DNA of 64,000 bases from Sphingobacterium haloxyli (lineage in GTDB: Bacteria; Bacteroidota; Bacteroidia; Sphingobacteriales; Sphingobacteriaceae), in assembly GCF_002980525.1 (NCBI RefSeq), contig NZ_PVBQ01000008.1:62001-126000 (forward strand), read 5' to 3'. The position numbers were made by a program, and so were the translations under genes. Of the stretch, positions 25,427 to 35,903 are shown one piece after another. The notes beneath the pieces were generated by a model, which saw only the letters and a program-made list of their open reading frames with translations, had not been told where the DNA came from and ran no database searches. The number at the start of each line of letters is the position of its first letter. Within the stretch, counting starts at the first letter, position 1.

Positions 25427-27715
25427 TTAAGACTTCAATTCAGGTTCAACCAAGAGCTGTTCTCCGTTAAATATAATACTAATTTTAGTATTTGACAGGT
25501 TTTTAACCTCCACATCCTCTTGTTTCACCTTAATAAACAATTTCGCTCCCCGAAACTGTACATGAAAGGCATAGCTTTGCCAGTTTTTTGGAATAAAGGT
25601 CCGGAAGTGTAATTTACCGTGACGTACACGCATACCTGCAAACCCCTCCACAATGGCAAGCCATGTACCCGCCATGGAAGTGACATGCAATCCGTCGTCG
25701 GTATCGTTGTTATAATCGTCTAAGTCTAATCGTGCTGTGCGAAGATAGAATTCATACGCTTTATCTTCCTTGCCCAATTTGGCGGCGAGAATAGCATGCA
25801 CACAAGGTGAAAGCGAACTTTCATGCACAGTTAACGGTTCATAAAAATCGTAATTTCGGCGAATGGTTTCTTCGTCGAACTCATCCTCAAAGAAATACAG
25901 GCCTTGCAACACATCTGCTTGTTTGATATAACAAGAGCGTAATATCCTATCCCAACTCCAGTGTTGATTTAACGGACGCACTTCTGCAGGAAGATCCGTA
26001 GTCGGAATCAACTCCTTGTCCAAGAAACCATCTTGCTGTAAAAATACACCCCGTTCGTTATCTTCAGGGAAATACATATTGTCCACAATACGTAGCCATA
26101 ATGCACTTTCCTTTTCTTTAAATTGCAACTTAGACAGCAAAGCATACAAACGATCCTCCTGTTGTGTTTGCTGCTGCGCAATGACATCCAACGTATAACG
26201 TAAGCACCATACGGCGATTCTATTCGTATACCAGTTATTGTTTACATTATTCTCATATTCATTGGGACCTGTTACCCCAAGCATCACATAGCGTTGTTTC
26301 TGCTCGCTCCAATTGACACGTTGTGCCCAAAAACGGCTGATCCCAATCAAGACTTCCAAACCATGGGTTGTGAGATACGCGCTATCATTCGTGTAACGGA
26401 TATAATTATAAATCGCATAAGCGATGGCACCGTTTCGATGGATTTCTTCGAATGTAATTTCCCACTCATTGTGACATTCTTCACCGTTGACGGTAACCAT
26501 CGGGTATAATGCCGCCCCATTGTTGAAACCCAGTTTACCCGCATTTTCAATGGCCTTTTCTAAATGCTGATAACGGTAGAGCAACAGATTTCGGGCTATG
26601 CTGGGTTGTTGCGTCGCCAAATAAAAAGGCAAACAATATGCTTCCGTATCCCAGTAAGTTACCCCACCATATTTTTCTCCGGTGAAACCTTTCGGCCCAA
26701 TGTTCAGTCTTGCGTCTTCGCCCGTGTACGTTTGATTTAACTGAAAAATATTAAACCGGATAGCTTGTTGTGCAGCGATATCTCCTTCGATTTGTATATC
26801 ACTTTCTTCCCAGATACGTGCCCAGGCAGCTGTTTGCAATTGTATCAATTCAATATAGCTTTTGGAGGCGATTTGTTTCAGGCTATTTTGCGCCGCTTCC
26901 GTTAGCTTATCCAAAGGATGATTGAGGGAACTGACTATCGCTATATATTTTTCAATGCGGATGGATTCCCCAGCTTTCAAATGTGCACTTAGCTCCTCGC
27001 CCACATAAAGCGTTTCTTTTCGTTTACTCCCCGACGATTGAGCTACACCGCCAACATAAAAAACATTTCGTAAACGCGCTTCTACACGGAATTTCGTCTT
27101 CTTAGTCTCGGTTACCAACACAAGATCATCTTGAATATCTTCAGCAATAGGTACCCAAAAACGCTCATCGTAATTGCTATCCCGATTAATGACGTCACCA
27201 TTTAAATAAGAGCAGATAGATACCGCCGCATCTCTGTTAACGACACGTAGCGTGTATTGCAAGGATGCAGTATCTGATTGAAACAGATGATACATCCGTT
27301 TAGCTGTCACTTCTACTACAGCACCGCATGGCATCTTTGCCATAAACGTACGATAGAGTACGCCAGCTTTCATATCCAAACGGCGTTCGAAACCCGATAT
27401 TTCGCATTGTGCTAGATCTAAGAGCACACCGTCGATACGAATATCGAGTCCAATCCACTGCACGGCATTGATGACTTTCGCAAAGTAGTCCGGATAGCCA
27501 TTTTTCCACCAACCTACTCTCGTTTTATCGGGATAGTAAACACCGGCCAAATAAGAGCCCTGCATTGTCTTTCCGGAGTATGTTTCTTCGAAATTTGCCC
27601 GCTGTCCCATCCTTCCGTTGCCAATGGAAAATATACTTTCCGAAAATTCATTGTGTTCTGCTCTAAATTGATCTTCAATAATATGCCAAGGATCGTGTAT
27701 GATGTAATTCTTCAT
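25427..27715 (-). CDS. Maltose phosphorylase (GH65)
   Basis: 762 residues, the usual GH65 length, no signal peptide (cytoplasmic). It has the N-terminal beta-sandwich (FSIGNGRMGQRANFEE..), the (alpha/alpha)6 barrel with YWDTEAYCLPF, and the catalytic acid Glu486 in GPNEYENNVNNNWYTN, then the phosphate-site region around HQHWSWDR and the SSLSPCVHAILAAK block. The reaction is maltose + phosphate to glucose + beta-glucose 1-phosphate. The next gene upstream is the beta-phosphoglucomutase that uses this product (gap 8 bp), which supports maltose rather than trehalose or kojibiose phosphorylase; related specificities cannot be fully excluded. Confidence 0.93.
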   Translation of the reverse strand: MKNYIIHDPWHIIEDQFRAEHNEFSESIFSIGNGRMGQRANFEETYSGKTMQGSYLAGVYYPDKTRVGWWKNGYPDYFAKVINAVQWIGLDIRIDGVLLDLAQCEISGFERRLDMKAGVLYRTFMAKMPCGAVVEVTAKRMYHLFQSDTASLQYTLRVVNRDAAVSICSYLNGDVINRDSNYDERFWVPIAEDIQDDLVLVTETKKTKFRVEARLRNVFYVGGVAQSSGSKRKETLYVGEELSAHLKAGESIRIEKYIAIVSSLNHPLDKLTEAAQNSLKQIASKSYIELIQLQTAAWARIWEESDIQIEGDIAAQQAIRFNIFQLNQTYTGEDARLNIGPKGFTGEKYGGVTYWDTEAYCLPFYLATQQPSIARNLLLYRYQHLEKAIENAGKLGFNNGAALYPMVTVNGEECHNEWEITFEEIHRNGAIAYAIYNYIRYTNDSAYLTTHGLEVLIGISRFWAQRVNWSEQKQRYVMLGVTGPNEYENNVNNNWYTNRIAVWCLRYTLDVIAQQQTQQEDRLYALLSKLQFKEKESALWLRIVDNMYFPEDNERGVFLQQDGFLDKELIPTTDLPAEVRPLNQHWSWDRILRSCYIKQADVLQGLYFFEDEFDEETIRRNYDFYEPLTVHESSLSPCVHAILAAKLGKEDKAYEFYLRTARLDLDDYNNDTDDGLHVTSMAGTWLAIVEGFAGMRVRHGKLHFRTFIPKNWQSYAFHVQFRGAKLFIKVKQEDVEVKNLSNTKISIIFNGEQLLVEPELKS

Positions 27716-27723
27716 GTTCTCTG

Positions 27724-28383
27724 TTAATATTCACTTAACCGTATTTCGGACAAATTCTCCACGCGTGCATCGTAGTTTGCTAATGCAGATGAGGCGTCTA
27801 CTGCTATTACTCGCATATTGGCCGCTCTCGCGGCTTCAATACCAGCCTGTGCATCTTCAAGCACTACGCAGGCGGTAGGCGATGTGCCTACCGATGCGGC
27901 CGCTTTCAAAAAGACTTCGGGATCCGGTTTCGAACGAATCACTGCATTCCCATCTATGATAGCATCAAAATAGTGCAGGATACCGGTTTTCTCTAGGATC
28001 CGAACAGCATTTTTACTCGCCGAACCTAATGCTATCTTTTTTCCGGTAGTTTTTAAATAGATGAGCAGTTTAGTTGTGCCGGGAAGCACATCTCCGTCTT
28101 TCATGTTCTCCACTAGTTCCAAATACCAGGTGTTTTTTAGCATCGCCAGTTGTTCTTTCTCTTCGGCCGATACGTTCTTATTTGCCCATTTTAAGATCAG
28201 ATTCAGTGAATCCACACGGCTCACACCTTTTAATTGCTCATTTTCTGCTTCGGTGAAATCAAAATCAAGCTGTTTTGCCAATCGCTTCCAAGCTTGATAA
28301 TGAAATACAGCGGTGTCCACCAACACCCCATCTAGATCAAATATTACGGTGGTTGCCTCGTCTATTATTCTCCTCGCGTTCAT
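27724..28383 (-). CDS. pgmB: Beta-phosphoglucomutase
   Basis: 219 residues, HAD superfamily. Nucleophile Asp16 and acid/base Asp18 are in FDLDGVLVDT; the cap domain carries GVSRVDSL; later motifs are LGSASKNAV, KPDPEVFLKA and VLEDAQAGIEAA. It converts beta-glucose 1-phosphate to glucose 6-phosphate. Its position directly upstream of GH65 (8 bp) and 3 bp after the GH13 gene supports the phosphorolytic route for maltose. Confidence 0.96.
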   Translation of the reverse strand: MNARRIIDEATTVIFDLDGVLVDTAVFHYQAWKRLAKQLDFDFTEAENEQLKGVSRVDSLNLILKWANKNVSAEEKEQLAMLKNTWYLELVENMKDGDVLPGTTKLLIYLKTTGKKIALGSASKNAVRILEKTGILHYFDAIIDGNAVIRSKPDPEVFLKAAASVGTSPTACVVLEDAQAGIEAARAANMRVIAVDASSALANYDARVENLSEIRLSEY

Positions 28384-28386
28384 TCG

Positions 28387-30240
28387 TTATTTTAGTTCAA
28401 ATACCAATGTTTGTTTGCTTTTTAGCGCAACGCTTTCCGGTAAGCCAAACGATTCATCTGTTAAAATATTCCTCATCTGGCGCGACTGCCCGATGCCTTG
28501 ATCAAAACGTGCTAACGTGACATGCTGTTCCTCATCACTACAGTTCATCACGACCATTACTTTTTCTTTTTCGTTGTAGCGGAAATATACATATACATCA
28601 TTTTGCGGTACATAATGTAACAACTTGCCATCCTGTAACGCAGGGGTCTGTTTTCTATATCGCGCCAATGTGCGTACATGGTTAAACATGTCGTTTTCAG
28701 CTTCTGTACGCCCTTGGGAAGTGAACTTATTTATTTCATCTCCGGGAAAACCACCTTTAAAGTCATCCCTAACCAAACCATCCGGCCGGCTAAAGTTTTT
28801 CATTAATATTTCTGCACCATAGTACATTTGCGGAATACCTCGGTAGGTTAATAACCAGCTAAAAGCGCTTTTGTATTTTTCGATGTCCTCGCCTACCGTT
28901 GAAAAGAAACGATCTTTATCATGGTTATCGAGGAAAATCACATTTGCCAAAGGGTTCGGATAAAGATAATCGCCACTTACGGTGTTATATAGTTTGTTGG
29001 CACCATCTTTTTCCAGATTAAGTGCATCTCCAATAGCGTAGTTTAACTGGAAATCCGTTACACCCTCCAGTTTCGTATCTACATCCTGCCCTACTTTTTG
29101 ACCGCCTAAGAAATACGCTTGGTTGGGAACAGCGTGCACCCATGTTTCCCCAAAAAACGAGAAATTCGGGAATTCTGCACGGATTGCATCTGTCCACTGC
29201 CCCATAAAAGCTAAATCATTGTAGGGGTACGTATCGATACGAAAACCGTCCACGCCCGCTTCCTCAATCCACCAAATATGACTTTGTGTGATATATTTCT
29301 GCATCTTTTCGTTTTGATGGTTTAGATCGGGCATCGTTTCCACGAACCATCCTTTCTCCATCAGATCTTTGTCTGCCTGCGCTCCATACGGATCAAACAT
29401 GGTCTGGTCCTTATAAGTCGTTTGCGTGAATGTATCCCACTCATGTAGCCAATCGGAAGATGGACGATCAATTACCGTCCAGTGATATAGCCCAACATGG
29501 TTAGGTACGACATCGTGCACCAATTTCATGTTGCGCTTATGCAGCTCTTTTCCTAGTTCGCGGTATGTATCCACTGATCCGAATCGGGGATCTATTTCGT
29601 AATTTTCTGTATTAGCATAGCCGTGATAAGAATAGCCCGGCATATCGTTGGTCAAGACGGGGGTCATCCAAAGAGCCGTTACACCCAAATCCTCGAGATA
29701 ATCCAAATTATTAATAATTCCTTGCAGATCGCCTCCGTGTCGGTAATACATGGAGTCCCGGTTTAATGCGGTTTCACGCAAGTCTTTTACAACATCATTG
29801 GTAGGGTCGCCATTGGCAAACCGATCGGGCATGATCAAATAGATAAGATCAGCCGCCGTCACACCTTGTGCTTTCACGAGATCCTTGTCCCGATTCTTCA
29901 ACACATAATCGCGGGTTAACACTTTCTTTCCGTTCTTATATAGCTCTATAGGATACGCTCCAGATTGTGCGTTATTCAAAATTTTGACATCCAAGAAAAG
30001 GTAGTTCGAATTTTCTACCCGTTGCACCTGATTCAACTGGATACCCGTTTTAGGTAATTTCACTTCACAATCGCCGATATCCGAACCGTACAATACGATT
30101 TGTAGTTCCGGATTGTGCATTCCTACCCACCAATGCAGGGGTTCTGCCCGTTGTATGGATTGACTTTGTGCAAAGGCAACCCATAACATCGAGCATATTA
30201 GAGTAATCGCTATTTTGATGTTGTTCGTACTTAAAACCAT
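28387..30240 (-). CDS. Periplasmic neopullulanase/cyclomaltodextrinase-type GH13 (SusA-like)
   Basis: 617 residues with a signal peptide (ITLICSMLWVAFAQSQ). An N-terminal cyclomaltodextrinase-N domain starts at HWWVGMHNPELQIVLYG, then the GH13 TIM barrel with nucleophile Asp336 (DGFRIDTYP), acid/base Glu365 (FGETWVH) and transition-state Asp441 (LDNHDKDRF). A short C-terminal beta domain follows. There is no lipobox, so it is soluble in the periplasm, where it would cut imported maltodextrins to maltose and glucose. It is co-transcribed with SusE/F-like (6 bp upstream) and pgmB (3 bp downstream). Confidence 0.93.
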   Translation of the reverse strand: MVLSTNNIKIAITLICSMLWVAFAQSQSIQRAEPLHWWVGMHNPELQIVLYGSDIGDCEVKLPKTGIQLNQVQRVENSNYLFLDVKILNNAQSGAYPIELYKNGKKVLTRDYVLKNRDKDLVKAQGVTAADLIYLIMPDRFANGDPTNDVVKDLRETALNRDSMYYRHGGDLQGIINNLDYLEDLGVTALWMTPVLTNDMPGYSYHGYANTENYEIDPRFGSVDTYRELGKELHKRNMKLVHDVVPNHVGLYHWTVIDRPSSDWLHEWDTFTQTTYKDQTMFDPYGAQADKDLMEKGWFVETMPDLNHQNEKMQKYITQSHIWWIEEAGVDGFRIDTYPYNDLAFMGQWTDAIRAEFPNFSFFGETWVHAVPNQAYFLGGQKVGQDVDTKLEGVTDFQLNYAIGDALNLEKDGANKLYNTVSGDYLYPNPLANVIFLDNHDKDRFFSTVGEDIEKYKSAFSWLLTYRGIPQMYYGAEILMKNFSRPDGLVRDDFKGGFPGDEINKFTSQGRTEAENDMFNHVRTLARYRKQTPALQDGKLLHYVPQNDVYVYFRYNEKEKVMVVMNCSDEEQHVTLARFDQGIGQSRQMRNILTDESFGLPESVALKSKQTLVFELK

Positions 30241-30246
30241 TTTATA

Positions 30247-31281
30247 TTACTTTTTTGTAAGACTATATTTCAAATTTGCCAAATCAATGACGACATCATA
30301 AATCCCCGCTTGCGTTATGGCGATATCATTATCGTCTTTAGTATTTAAATTGCCGTTTGCACCACCATAGCTCGTACCCCAGTCGCGGTTTTTCCGGAAT
30401 TTCATTGCGCCCACTTTCAGTTCTACGGTCGCTTTCCACAGCTGTGTATTATTTTCGTAGCGCATATCGGTGTCGTTATCCCATCCAGTAGCCGCGTCAC
30501 CGACAATTCCCCAACTATGGTCTTTATAAGAAATGGTATTTTCGTTGGTATTTACGGTGAGCTCAAGGTTTCCTGCTCTGGGCGCCTTGATATTTCCCGA
30601 TGCACTCAATGAAATTCTTCCCGCTCCATCGTCGCCATAGGAAACATCCCAACTGCGCGCAGGTGTTATCTTAAATTCGGAACCTGCTTCGGGGAAGTAA
30701 ATAATACCAGTGTAGAGGCCGTTGCTTGTAGGCGACACCAAACTTTCGGCAGTTTCGATGGCCCAGTCGGCTCCCGGTGGAATAGCCTTTTGGTAAGCAC
30801 CCGGCACATAGAGGTAGCTGATGGCTGCATAAGGCGTAACCGCCAACGACAACGTATTAGAGTAAAGCGGTGTAAACGACGTCGAGATCGTAGACTTTAA
30901 ACGCAATTCCAGATCGGTAACTTCATCTACAGGTAACTCCATAGCGAGCAAGAGGGCATTCAGTTCAAGGGTATTAAAACTGTAACGATCATCGCCAGCT
31001 GAAAATGCGATCTCTTGAGCTCCTTCAAAATCCTGTCCTTTCAATCCAATTTGTAGCGCATTGATGATAGCGGCGTTAAAGCCGAAATCAGCGGATTCCC
31101 ATTGTATCGTTAATGCTTCCTGATCCGCATTTTCTTTGGTGAGCACCACCGAAGATACCGAGGCTTGTAGCGACGCACCATCAGCCGGAACAGCCACCAG
31201 TTTGGTTTCATCTTTGCTGCAGGATACGCCCAGTAGCCCAAGAAGTACAGCAATACATGCAATTATATTAAACGTTCTCAT
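30247..31281 (-). CDS. SusE/SusF-like outer-membrane starch-binding lipoprotein
   Basis: 344 residues. Lipobox LLGVSC with Cys21 or so; the +2/+3 residues (SKDE) fit the Bacteroidota surface-export signal. It has an N-terminal SusE Ig-like domain (VVLTKENADQEALTIQWESADFG) and then two repeats of the SusE/F starch-binding type: LYVPGAYQ..WAIETAESL and SWGIVGDAATGWDNDTDM..LWKATVEL. Two binding modules suggest surface capture of maltodextrin, without enzyme activity. It sits 27 bp downstream of the SusD gene, the classical order. Confidence 0.92.
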   Translation of the reverse strand: MRTFNIIACIAVLLGLLGVSCSKDETKLVAVPADGASLQASVSSVVLTKENADQEALTIQWESADFGFNAAIINALQIGLKGQDFEGAQEIAFSAGDDRYSFNTLELNALLLAMELPVDEVTDLELRLKSTISTSFTPLYSNTLSLAVTPYAAISYLYVPGAYQKAIPPGADWAIETAESLVSPTSNGLYTGIIYFPEAGSEFKITPARSWDVSYGDDGAGRISLSASGNIKAPRAGNLELTVNTNENTISYKDHSWGIVGDAATGWDNDTDMRYENNTQLWKATVELKVGAMKFRKNRDWGTSYGGANGNLNTKDDNDIAITQAGIYDVVIDLANLKYSLTKK

Positions 31282-31308
31282 TATTTCCTTATTTGAATAG
31301 ATATTGTA

Positions 31309-32892
31309 TTAATACCCCGTATTTTGTTCTAGATTTGGATTAGCGATTAGATCCGCCGCAGGTATAGGGAAAAGCGTCCGAAAGGATTCAACCGCGCGAC
31401 CCGCCGCTTGCCCACCTTTAAATGGCCATAAATAACTACCACCCGTATACCGACCATAACGAATCAAATCTGTCCGGCGGAAGGCTTCCCAATACAGTTC
31501 TTTACTACGCTCGTCCAGCACAATATCTAGAGAGATGGTGTTCAGATTTCCTGAAGAGTTGCCATAAGCACGCGCTCTAAGGAGGTTAAGATAAGCCAAG
31601 GCCTGCGTATTGCTGCCGCCAGACCCTCCACGTAGTACTGCTTCCGCGTATATTAAGTACTGTTCGGCCAAACGGAATAATGGAAAATCGGTAGAAACAA
31701 AAGTACCATTGATCGATTTTCCATCTTGATTTGTGGAGGTTTTATTGCTGAACTTCGTCACAGCCAAGCCCTCTGTGAATACAGCCGGATCTTCAATATT
31801 CGGATTATTACCGAAAAACATCGCCCGCTTATCAGTATTTCCACTGACATCTTCAAAAGTGCCGGGTAAGGTGCTACGACTACGGTTACCGCCCCATCCC
31901 CCACCAGGGATACCGAAGTTTGCTGGCGTCATCGATCCGTGCACAGATGAGTTGATGATGAATGTTGTCCCACCGTTATTTTGCGTCTGTATGCCGTCAT
32001 AAGCAATTGGAAGAATCATTTCTGGGTTATTCTGATCATTATCAGCCAAGAAGAGATGGCGATACTGCGTCATCAGACTATAACCGCCCTCCTCAATCAC
32101 TTTAGAAGCATAAGCCACAGCCTCGGTATATTTGCCGCTGCCTTGTCCCAAATATACCTCGGCGTTGAGGTATAGACGAGCTAATAGGGCCCAAGCCGCC
32201 CCTTGATCAACACGTGCATACTCATTTTGCCGAGGAGCTGCCAATAATTCTTCAATAGCAAGCAATTCGCTCTCCACGTAAGCAAAAAGTTGAGCTCTGG
32301 TGATCTGATTAGGTGGCGTCACACCTATTTCGTTTTCCTCGGTTATAAAAGGCGGATTACCGTACAGATCCATTAACACCCAATACTGGTAGGCACGCAG
32401 GAATCTGGCTTCTGCACGGTATTGCCCTATAACTATCGCATCATTTCCCGCAATACCTCTTCCCGCCAGCTTTTCGTCGGTGCTTTCACGTAAAAACTCA
32501 TTGATAACCGTTATATGGTAAATACTTCTTGTATAAAGCCCTCGGAGCATAATGTTGCTTGAATTCCATGTCTGGTAATTGAGGTCAGCTACCCCTGGGT
32601 CGCCTAACCATGCACAAATACCTTCATCCGTGGTCAGTTCCTGTGCATTCCAGTAAAGACGCAAAAAATCAGATGTTCCCGCATCAATTCCCCCTAAATC
32701 ACTGTCTCCTGGGCCCGTTCCACTGGTCAGGGCAAAGCTACCATACACCTTTGCTAACGCATTTTTATATCCCTCCGGCGAGCCATAAGCCACATCCGCC
32801 GTAATATCATTTGTTGGCGCCAAGTCTAGATTCTGACTACAACTTGTCCAGATTAGCGCTACACTTATCCCTAAAAATATAGTACGTTTCAT
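31309..32892 (-). CDS. SusD/RagB-family starch-binding outer-membrane lipoprotein
   Basis: 527 residues. Lipoprotein signal ending WTSCSQNLDLAPTND. The SusD fold is evident: N-terminal helices with YGSPEGYKNALAKVYGSF, TPR-like helices with AEARFLRAYQYWVLMDLYGNPPF, and the C-terminal RLAEQYLIYAEAVLRG..LNLLRARA and DERSKELYWEAFRRTDLIRYGRY blocks. It caps the SusC channel and binds alpha-glucan at the surface. It lies 17 bp after the SusC gene. Confidence 0.96.
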   Translation of the reverse strand: MKRTIFLGISVALIWTSCSQNLDLAPTNDITADVAYGSPEGYKNALAKVYGSFALTSGTGPGDSDLGGIDAGTSDFLRLYWNAQELTTDEGICAWLGDPGVADLNYQTWNSSNIMLRGLYTRSIYHITVINEFLRESTDEKLAGRGIAGNDAIVIGQYRAEARFLRAYQYWVLMDLYGNPPFITEENEIGVTPPNQITRAQLFAYVESELLAIEELLAAPRQNEYARVDQGAAWALLARLYLNAEVYLGQGSGKYTEAVAYASKVIEEGGYSLMTQYRHLFLADNDQNNPEMILPIAYDGIQTQNNGGTTFIINSSVHGSMTPANFGIPGGGWGGNRSRSTLPGTFEDVSGNTDKRAMFFGNNPNIEDPAVFTEGLAVTKFSNKTSTNQDGKSINGTFVSTDFPLFRLAEQYLIYAEAVLRGGSGGSNTQALAYLNLLRARAYGNSSGNLNTISLDIVLDERSKELYWEAFRRTDLIRYGRYTGGSYLWPFKGGQAAGRAVESFRTLFPIPAADLIANPNLEQNTGY

Positions 32893-32909
32893 TTTTCTTC
32901 AGTTAACGG

Positions 32910-35891
32910 TTAAAAATCTAAGTTTACACCTAATACATACGTTCTCGGTCTTGGATAAAAACGGTTATCGATACCCCCGTCTATTTCCGGATCCACCCCT
33001 TTGTACTTACTTACCGTAAATACATTTTGCATATTGGCAGATAGGGTAAGCATACCGTTACCATTCCGGAAAATATTTCCTGCAGCATAGCTTACCGAAA
33101 GGTTGTCCATTTTTAGGAATGATGCGTTATGAATGTAGAAATCACTATTGTATTGTTTTTGCTCAAATTGCGCTCCTAAAAAGCTCGTAGGTGCATTATT
33201 TATAGGCCCATTCGGATCCAGCACATTATAACGACTCGCAAAATTAGAAGACACGTTATCGTAAACATAATTTCCAATGTTGGAGCGTAATACCGTGTTC
33301 AACGTCCACTTCTTATAATTCAGTTGCGCTGTAAAACCCAACATATACATAGGAAGCGGCGATTTATAGAAATACCGGTCATTATCGTTGATGATTCCAT
33401 CACCATTCAGGTCTTCATAAATTCCTTCTAGCGGGCGACCATCTTCTGCATATACTTGTCTATATACCCGATAGCTGTAGGGCATGTGGTTTACCACATG
33501 TGCTTGTATGTTATTACCCGTGCTACCCAATATGCCGCCTTGTTCGACGAGATAATTTGGGTCGTCTACCGCCGTTAGATTGGTTACCTTACTGTGATTA
33601 TACGTAAAGTTAAATCCTAAATCGAGATTAAGATCGTCTTTACGGATAGCAGCTCCGTTTAAACTAAACTCCACGCCCTTGTTTTCCATATTTCCGACAT
33701 TCGTCAATAAGAGGTTGCTGAAGTTGGTACCCACAGGGATGGGAATCGTGCTTAATAAATCCTTGGTCTTTTTGAAGTACACATCCACGCTACCCGATAG
33801 GCGTCCGTTTAGGAAACCGTAGTCGATCCCAGCGTTGTATGTTGCTGTACTCTCCCACCGGATATTTTTATCGTAGGCTACCGGCGTGTACATATTATAA
33901 AACATGTTACCAAATTGATACAACGACTCGTTCATACTACGAACATAATTCGGTAGGTACGAATAGTTTGCAATACCATCCTGCTGGCCGGTCACACCAT
34001 AGCTCAAACGCAATTTCAAGTCAGAAACGGTATGGTTGTCTTTTAAGAAGCTTTCTTCTTTAATGCGCCAAGTGGCACCCAGCGAGGGGAATACCCCCCA
34101 TCGGTTTTCTTCACTAAAACGCGAAGAACCATCCGTACGCAATGTCCCTGACAAGATATATTTGTCAGCATACGTATAAATTAAACGACCATAATAAGAG
34201 ATAAGCCTGTTATGCGGAATATCAAATGGAAAGATTGGCGTACTAAGCACCGCGCCGTCGGCACTGGTACGGTCAAAATTGTATTCCTTCGATCTGTTAT
34301 CGTAATAACCATAACCAGCAGTAGCGTTAATATTACTCTGAATAGCGGTTAAGTCCTTCGTATAGTTTAAATAAAATTCACCTACTGTATTTGTGATTTC
34401 TTTTTTATAGCGGCTAACTTCTCCTCTCGTATTAATATTTGAAGCTGCATATTCAGGAATAAAAACACCACCCTGCCCTCTGGACACATCGTATCCGAGG
34501 TTCAAATTGGCATGCAACTCAGGAAGAAAAGGCAATGCATAATCGAATTGAATGTTACCAAAACTTCTAGCCACCTCTCCATTATCATCTTTCAGGTCTA
34601 TCAGTGCCACCGGATTTCGTGGAGCATTCGGGTTCGGATCGTCTACCCCCGTATTATTGTTAAATTGCGTCCATTCATAATAATTACCAAACCGGTTTTC
34701 GGTATGTACAGGTTTCGTTGGGTCAAACTGGATCGCGGCCCCAATCGCATCTTGATTGCCAAATTGCGACTTGGAAAGCGACCCTTTCAGATTGATATCA
34801 ATTTGCAGGCTATTATCAAAAAGCTTAGGTGCAAAGTTGATGCCCGCTGTGGTGCGTTTCATATGATCGCGCTTTAATATACCCTGTTGGTTCAGATAGC
34901 CTAACGATACACGATACGGTAGATTGGGTTTAATAGCTCCCGCGACGCTCAGATTATTATCCGATGCAAATGCTCCACGGTAGATTTCATCCTGCCAATC
35001 CGTATTCGCTTCCCCCAGCGAAACACGTTGGGCGTCATTTCCATTTGCATGCACATATTCCCGGATTTGATCAGCCGAGAGTAAATCTACCGTTCTCCCA
35101 ACCTGTGCCAACGAATTTTGCGAGCTGAAATTAAAAGATGGCTTACCGCTGGTACCTTTTTTTGTTGTAATCAAGATAACCCCGTTTGATGCACGCGAAC
35201 CGTAAATAGCCGTTGCATTCGCATCCTTTAGCACCGTGAATGTTTCAATATCATTTGGGTTAATCAGACTCAACGGATTCCCGACGCCCGAAATTTCTCC
35301 TGTCGATAAAGGAACACCATCTACAACGATCAAGGGGTCATTACTGGCATTCAGTGAGGCACCCGCGCGAACCCGAATTGTAGCTCCACCACCCGGTTGT
35401 CCACCACTAGTGGTAATCTGTACACCCGCTACCTTACCGGCGATGAGTTGCTCGGGTGAACTAATGAGTCCTTTCTGAAAATCTTTTGAAGATACCGTCG
35501 TCAATGAACCCGTTAAATCTCCTTTTTTCTGTGTACCATACCCGATGACTACAACCTCATCTAGGCTACTGGACGTATTTTCCAGCACAAGATTGAGCAT
35601 GTTATCCCCCGCCGTTAAGGTTACGTTCCGTTCGGCAGTCTCATATCCCATCATGTTAACCACAACCTTGTGTGCGCCTGCTGGAATATTCCCAAGGCTG
35701 TACTCCCCGTTCGCACCTGAGGATGTAGAAACCTGTTGACCAAGAATCTGTACGGTTGCTCCCGGTATACCTGCTCCTGCGCTGTCCGTAACCCGACCTT
35801 GTAGCCGTGCCGTCTGCGCGAAAGTAAGTGTACTAAGCAACATCAGTAAACCAATGGCCATTACCCTGCGTAATGTAAATTTGTTCATCAT
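32910..35891 (-). CDS. SusC/RagA-family TonB-dependent transporter (alpha-glucan)
   Basis: 993 residues. Signal peptide to about residue 26, then a carboxypeptidase-regulatory-like beta domain (ARLQGRVTDSAGAGIPGATV), the TonB-interacting segment LDEVVVIGYGTQKKGDLTG, the plug with ASNDPLIVVDGVP and TAIYGSRASNGVILITTKKG, and a 22-strand barrel ending in the aromatic-terminated VLGVNLDF. It imports maltodextrins across the outer membrane with the SusD encoded next. Length is typical. Confidence 0.97.
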   Translation of the reverse strand: MMNKFTLRRVMAIGLLMLLSTLTFAQTARLQGRVTDSAGAGIPGATVQILGQQVSTSSGANGEYSLGNIPAGAHKVVVNMMGYETAERNVTLTAGDNMLNLVLENTSSSLDEVVVIGYGTQKKGDLTGSLTTVSSKDFQKGLISSPEQLIAGKVAGVQITTSGGQPGGGATIRVRAGASLNASNDPLIVVDGVPLSTGEISGVGNPLSLINPNDIETFTVLKDANATAIYGSRASNGVILITTKKGTSGKPSFNFSSQNSLAQVGRTVDLLSADQIREYVHANGNDAQRVSLGEANTDWQDEIYRGAFASDNNLSVAGAIKPNLPYRVSLGYLNQQGILKRDHMKRTTAGINFAPKLFDNSLQIDINLKGSLSKSQFGNQDAIGAAIQFDPTKPVHTENRFGNYYEWTQFNNNTGVDDPNPNAPRNPVALIDLKDDNGEVARSFGNIQFDYALPFLPELHANLNLGYDVSRGQGGVFIPEYAASNINTRGEVSRYKKEITNTVGEFYLNYTKDLTAIQSNINATAGYGYYDNRSKEYNFDRTSADGAVLSTPIFPFDIPHNRLISYYGRLIYTYADKYILSGTLRTDGSSRFSEENRWGVFPSLGATWRIKEESFLKDNHTVSDLKLRLSYGVTGQQDGIANYSYLPNYVRSMNESLYQFGNMFYNMYTPVAYDKNIRWESTATYNAGIDYGFLNGRLSGSVDVYFKKTKDLLSTIPIPVGTNFSNLLLTNVGNMENKGVEFSLNGAAIRKDDLNLDLGFNFTYNHSKVTNLTAVDDPNYLVEQGGILGSTGNNIQAHVVNHMPYSYRVYRQVYAEDGRPLEGIYEDLNGDGIINDNDRYFYKSPLPMYMLGFTAQLNYKKWTLNTVLRSNIGNYVYDNVSSNFASRYNVLDPNGPINNAPTSFLGAQFEQKQYNSDFYIHNASFLKMDNLSVSYAAGNIFRNGNGMLTLSANMQNVFTVSKYKGVDPEIDGGIDNRFYPRPRTYVLGVNLDF

Positions 35892-35903
35892 GTGATTAGT
35901 TTG

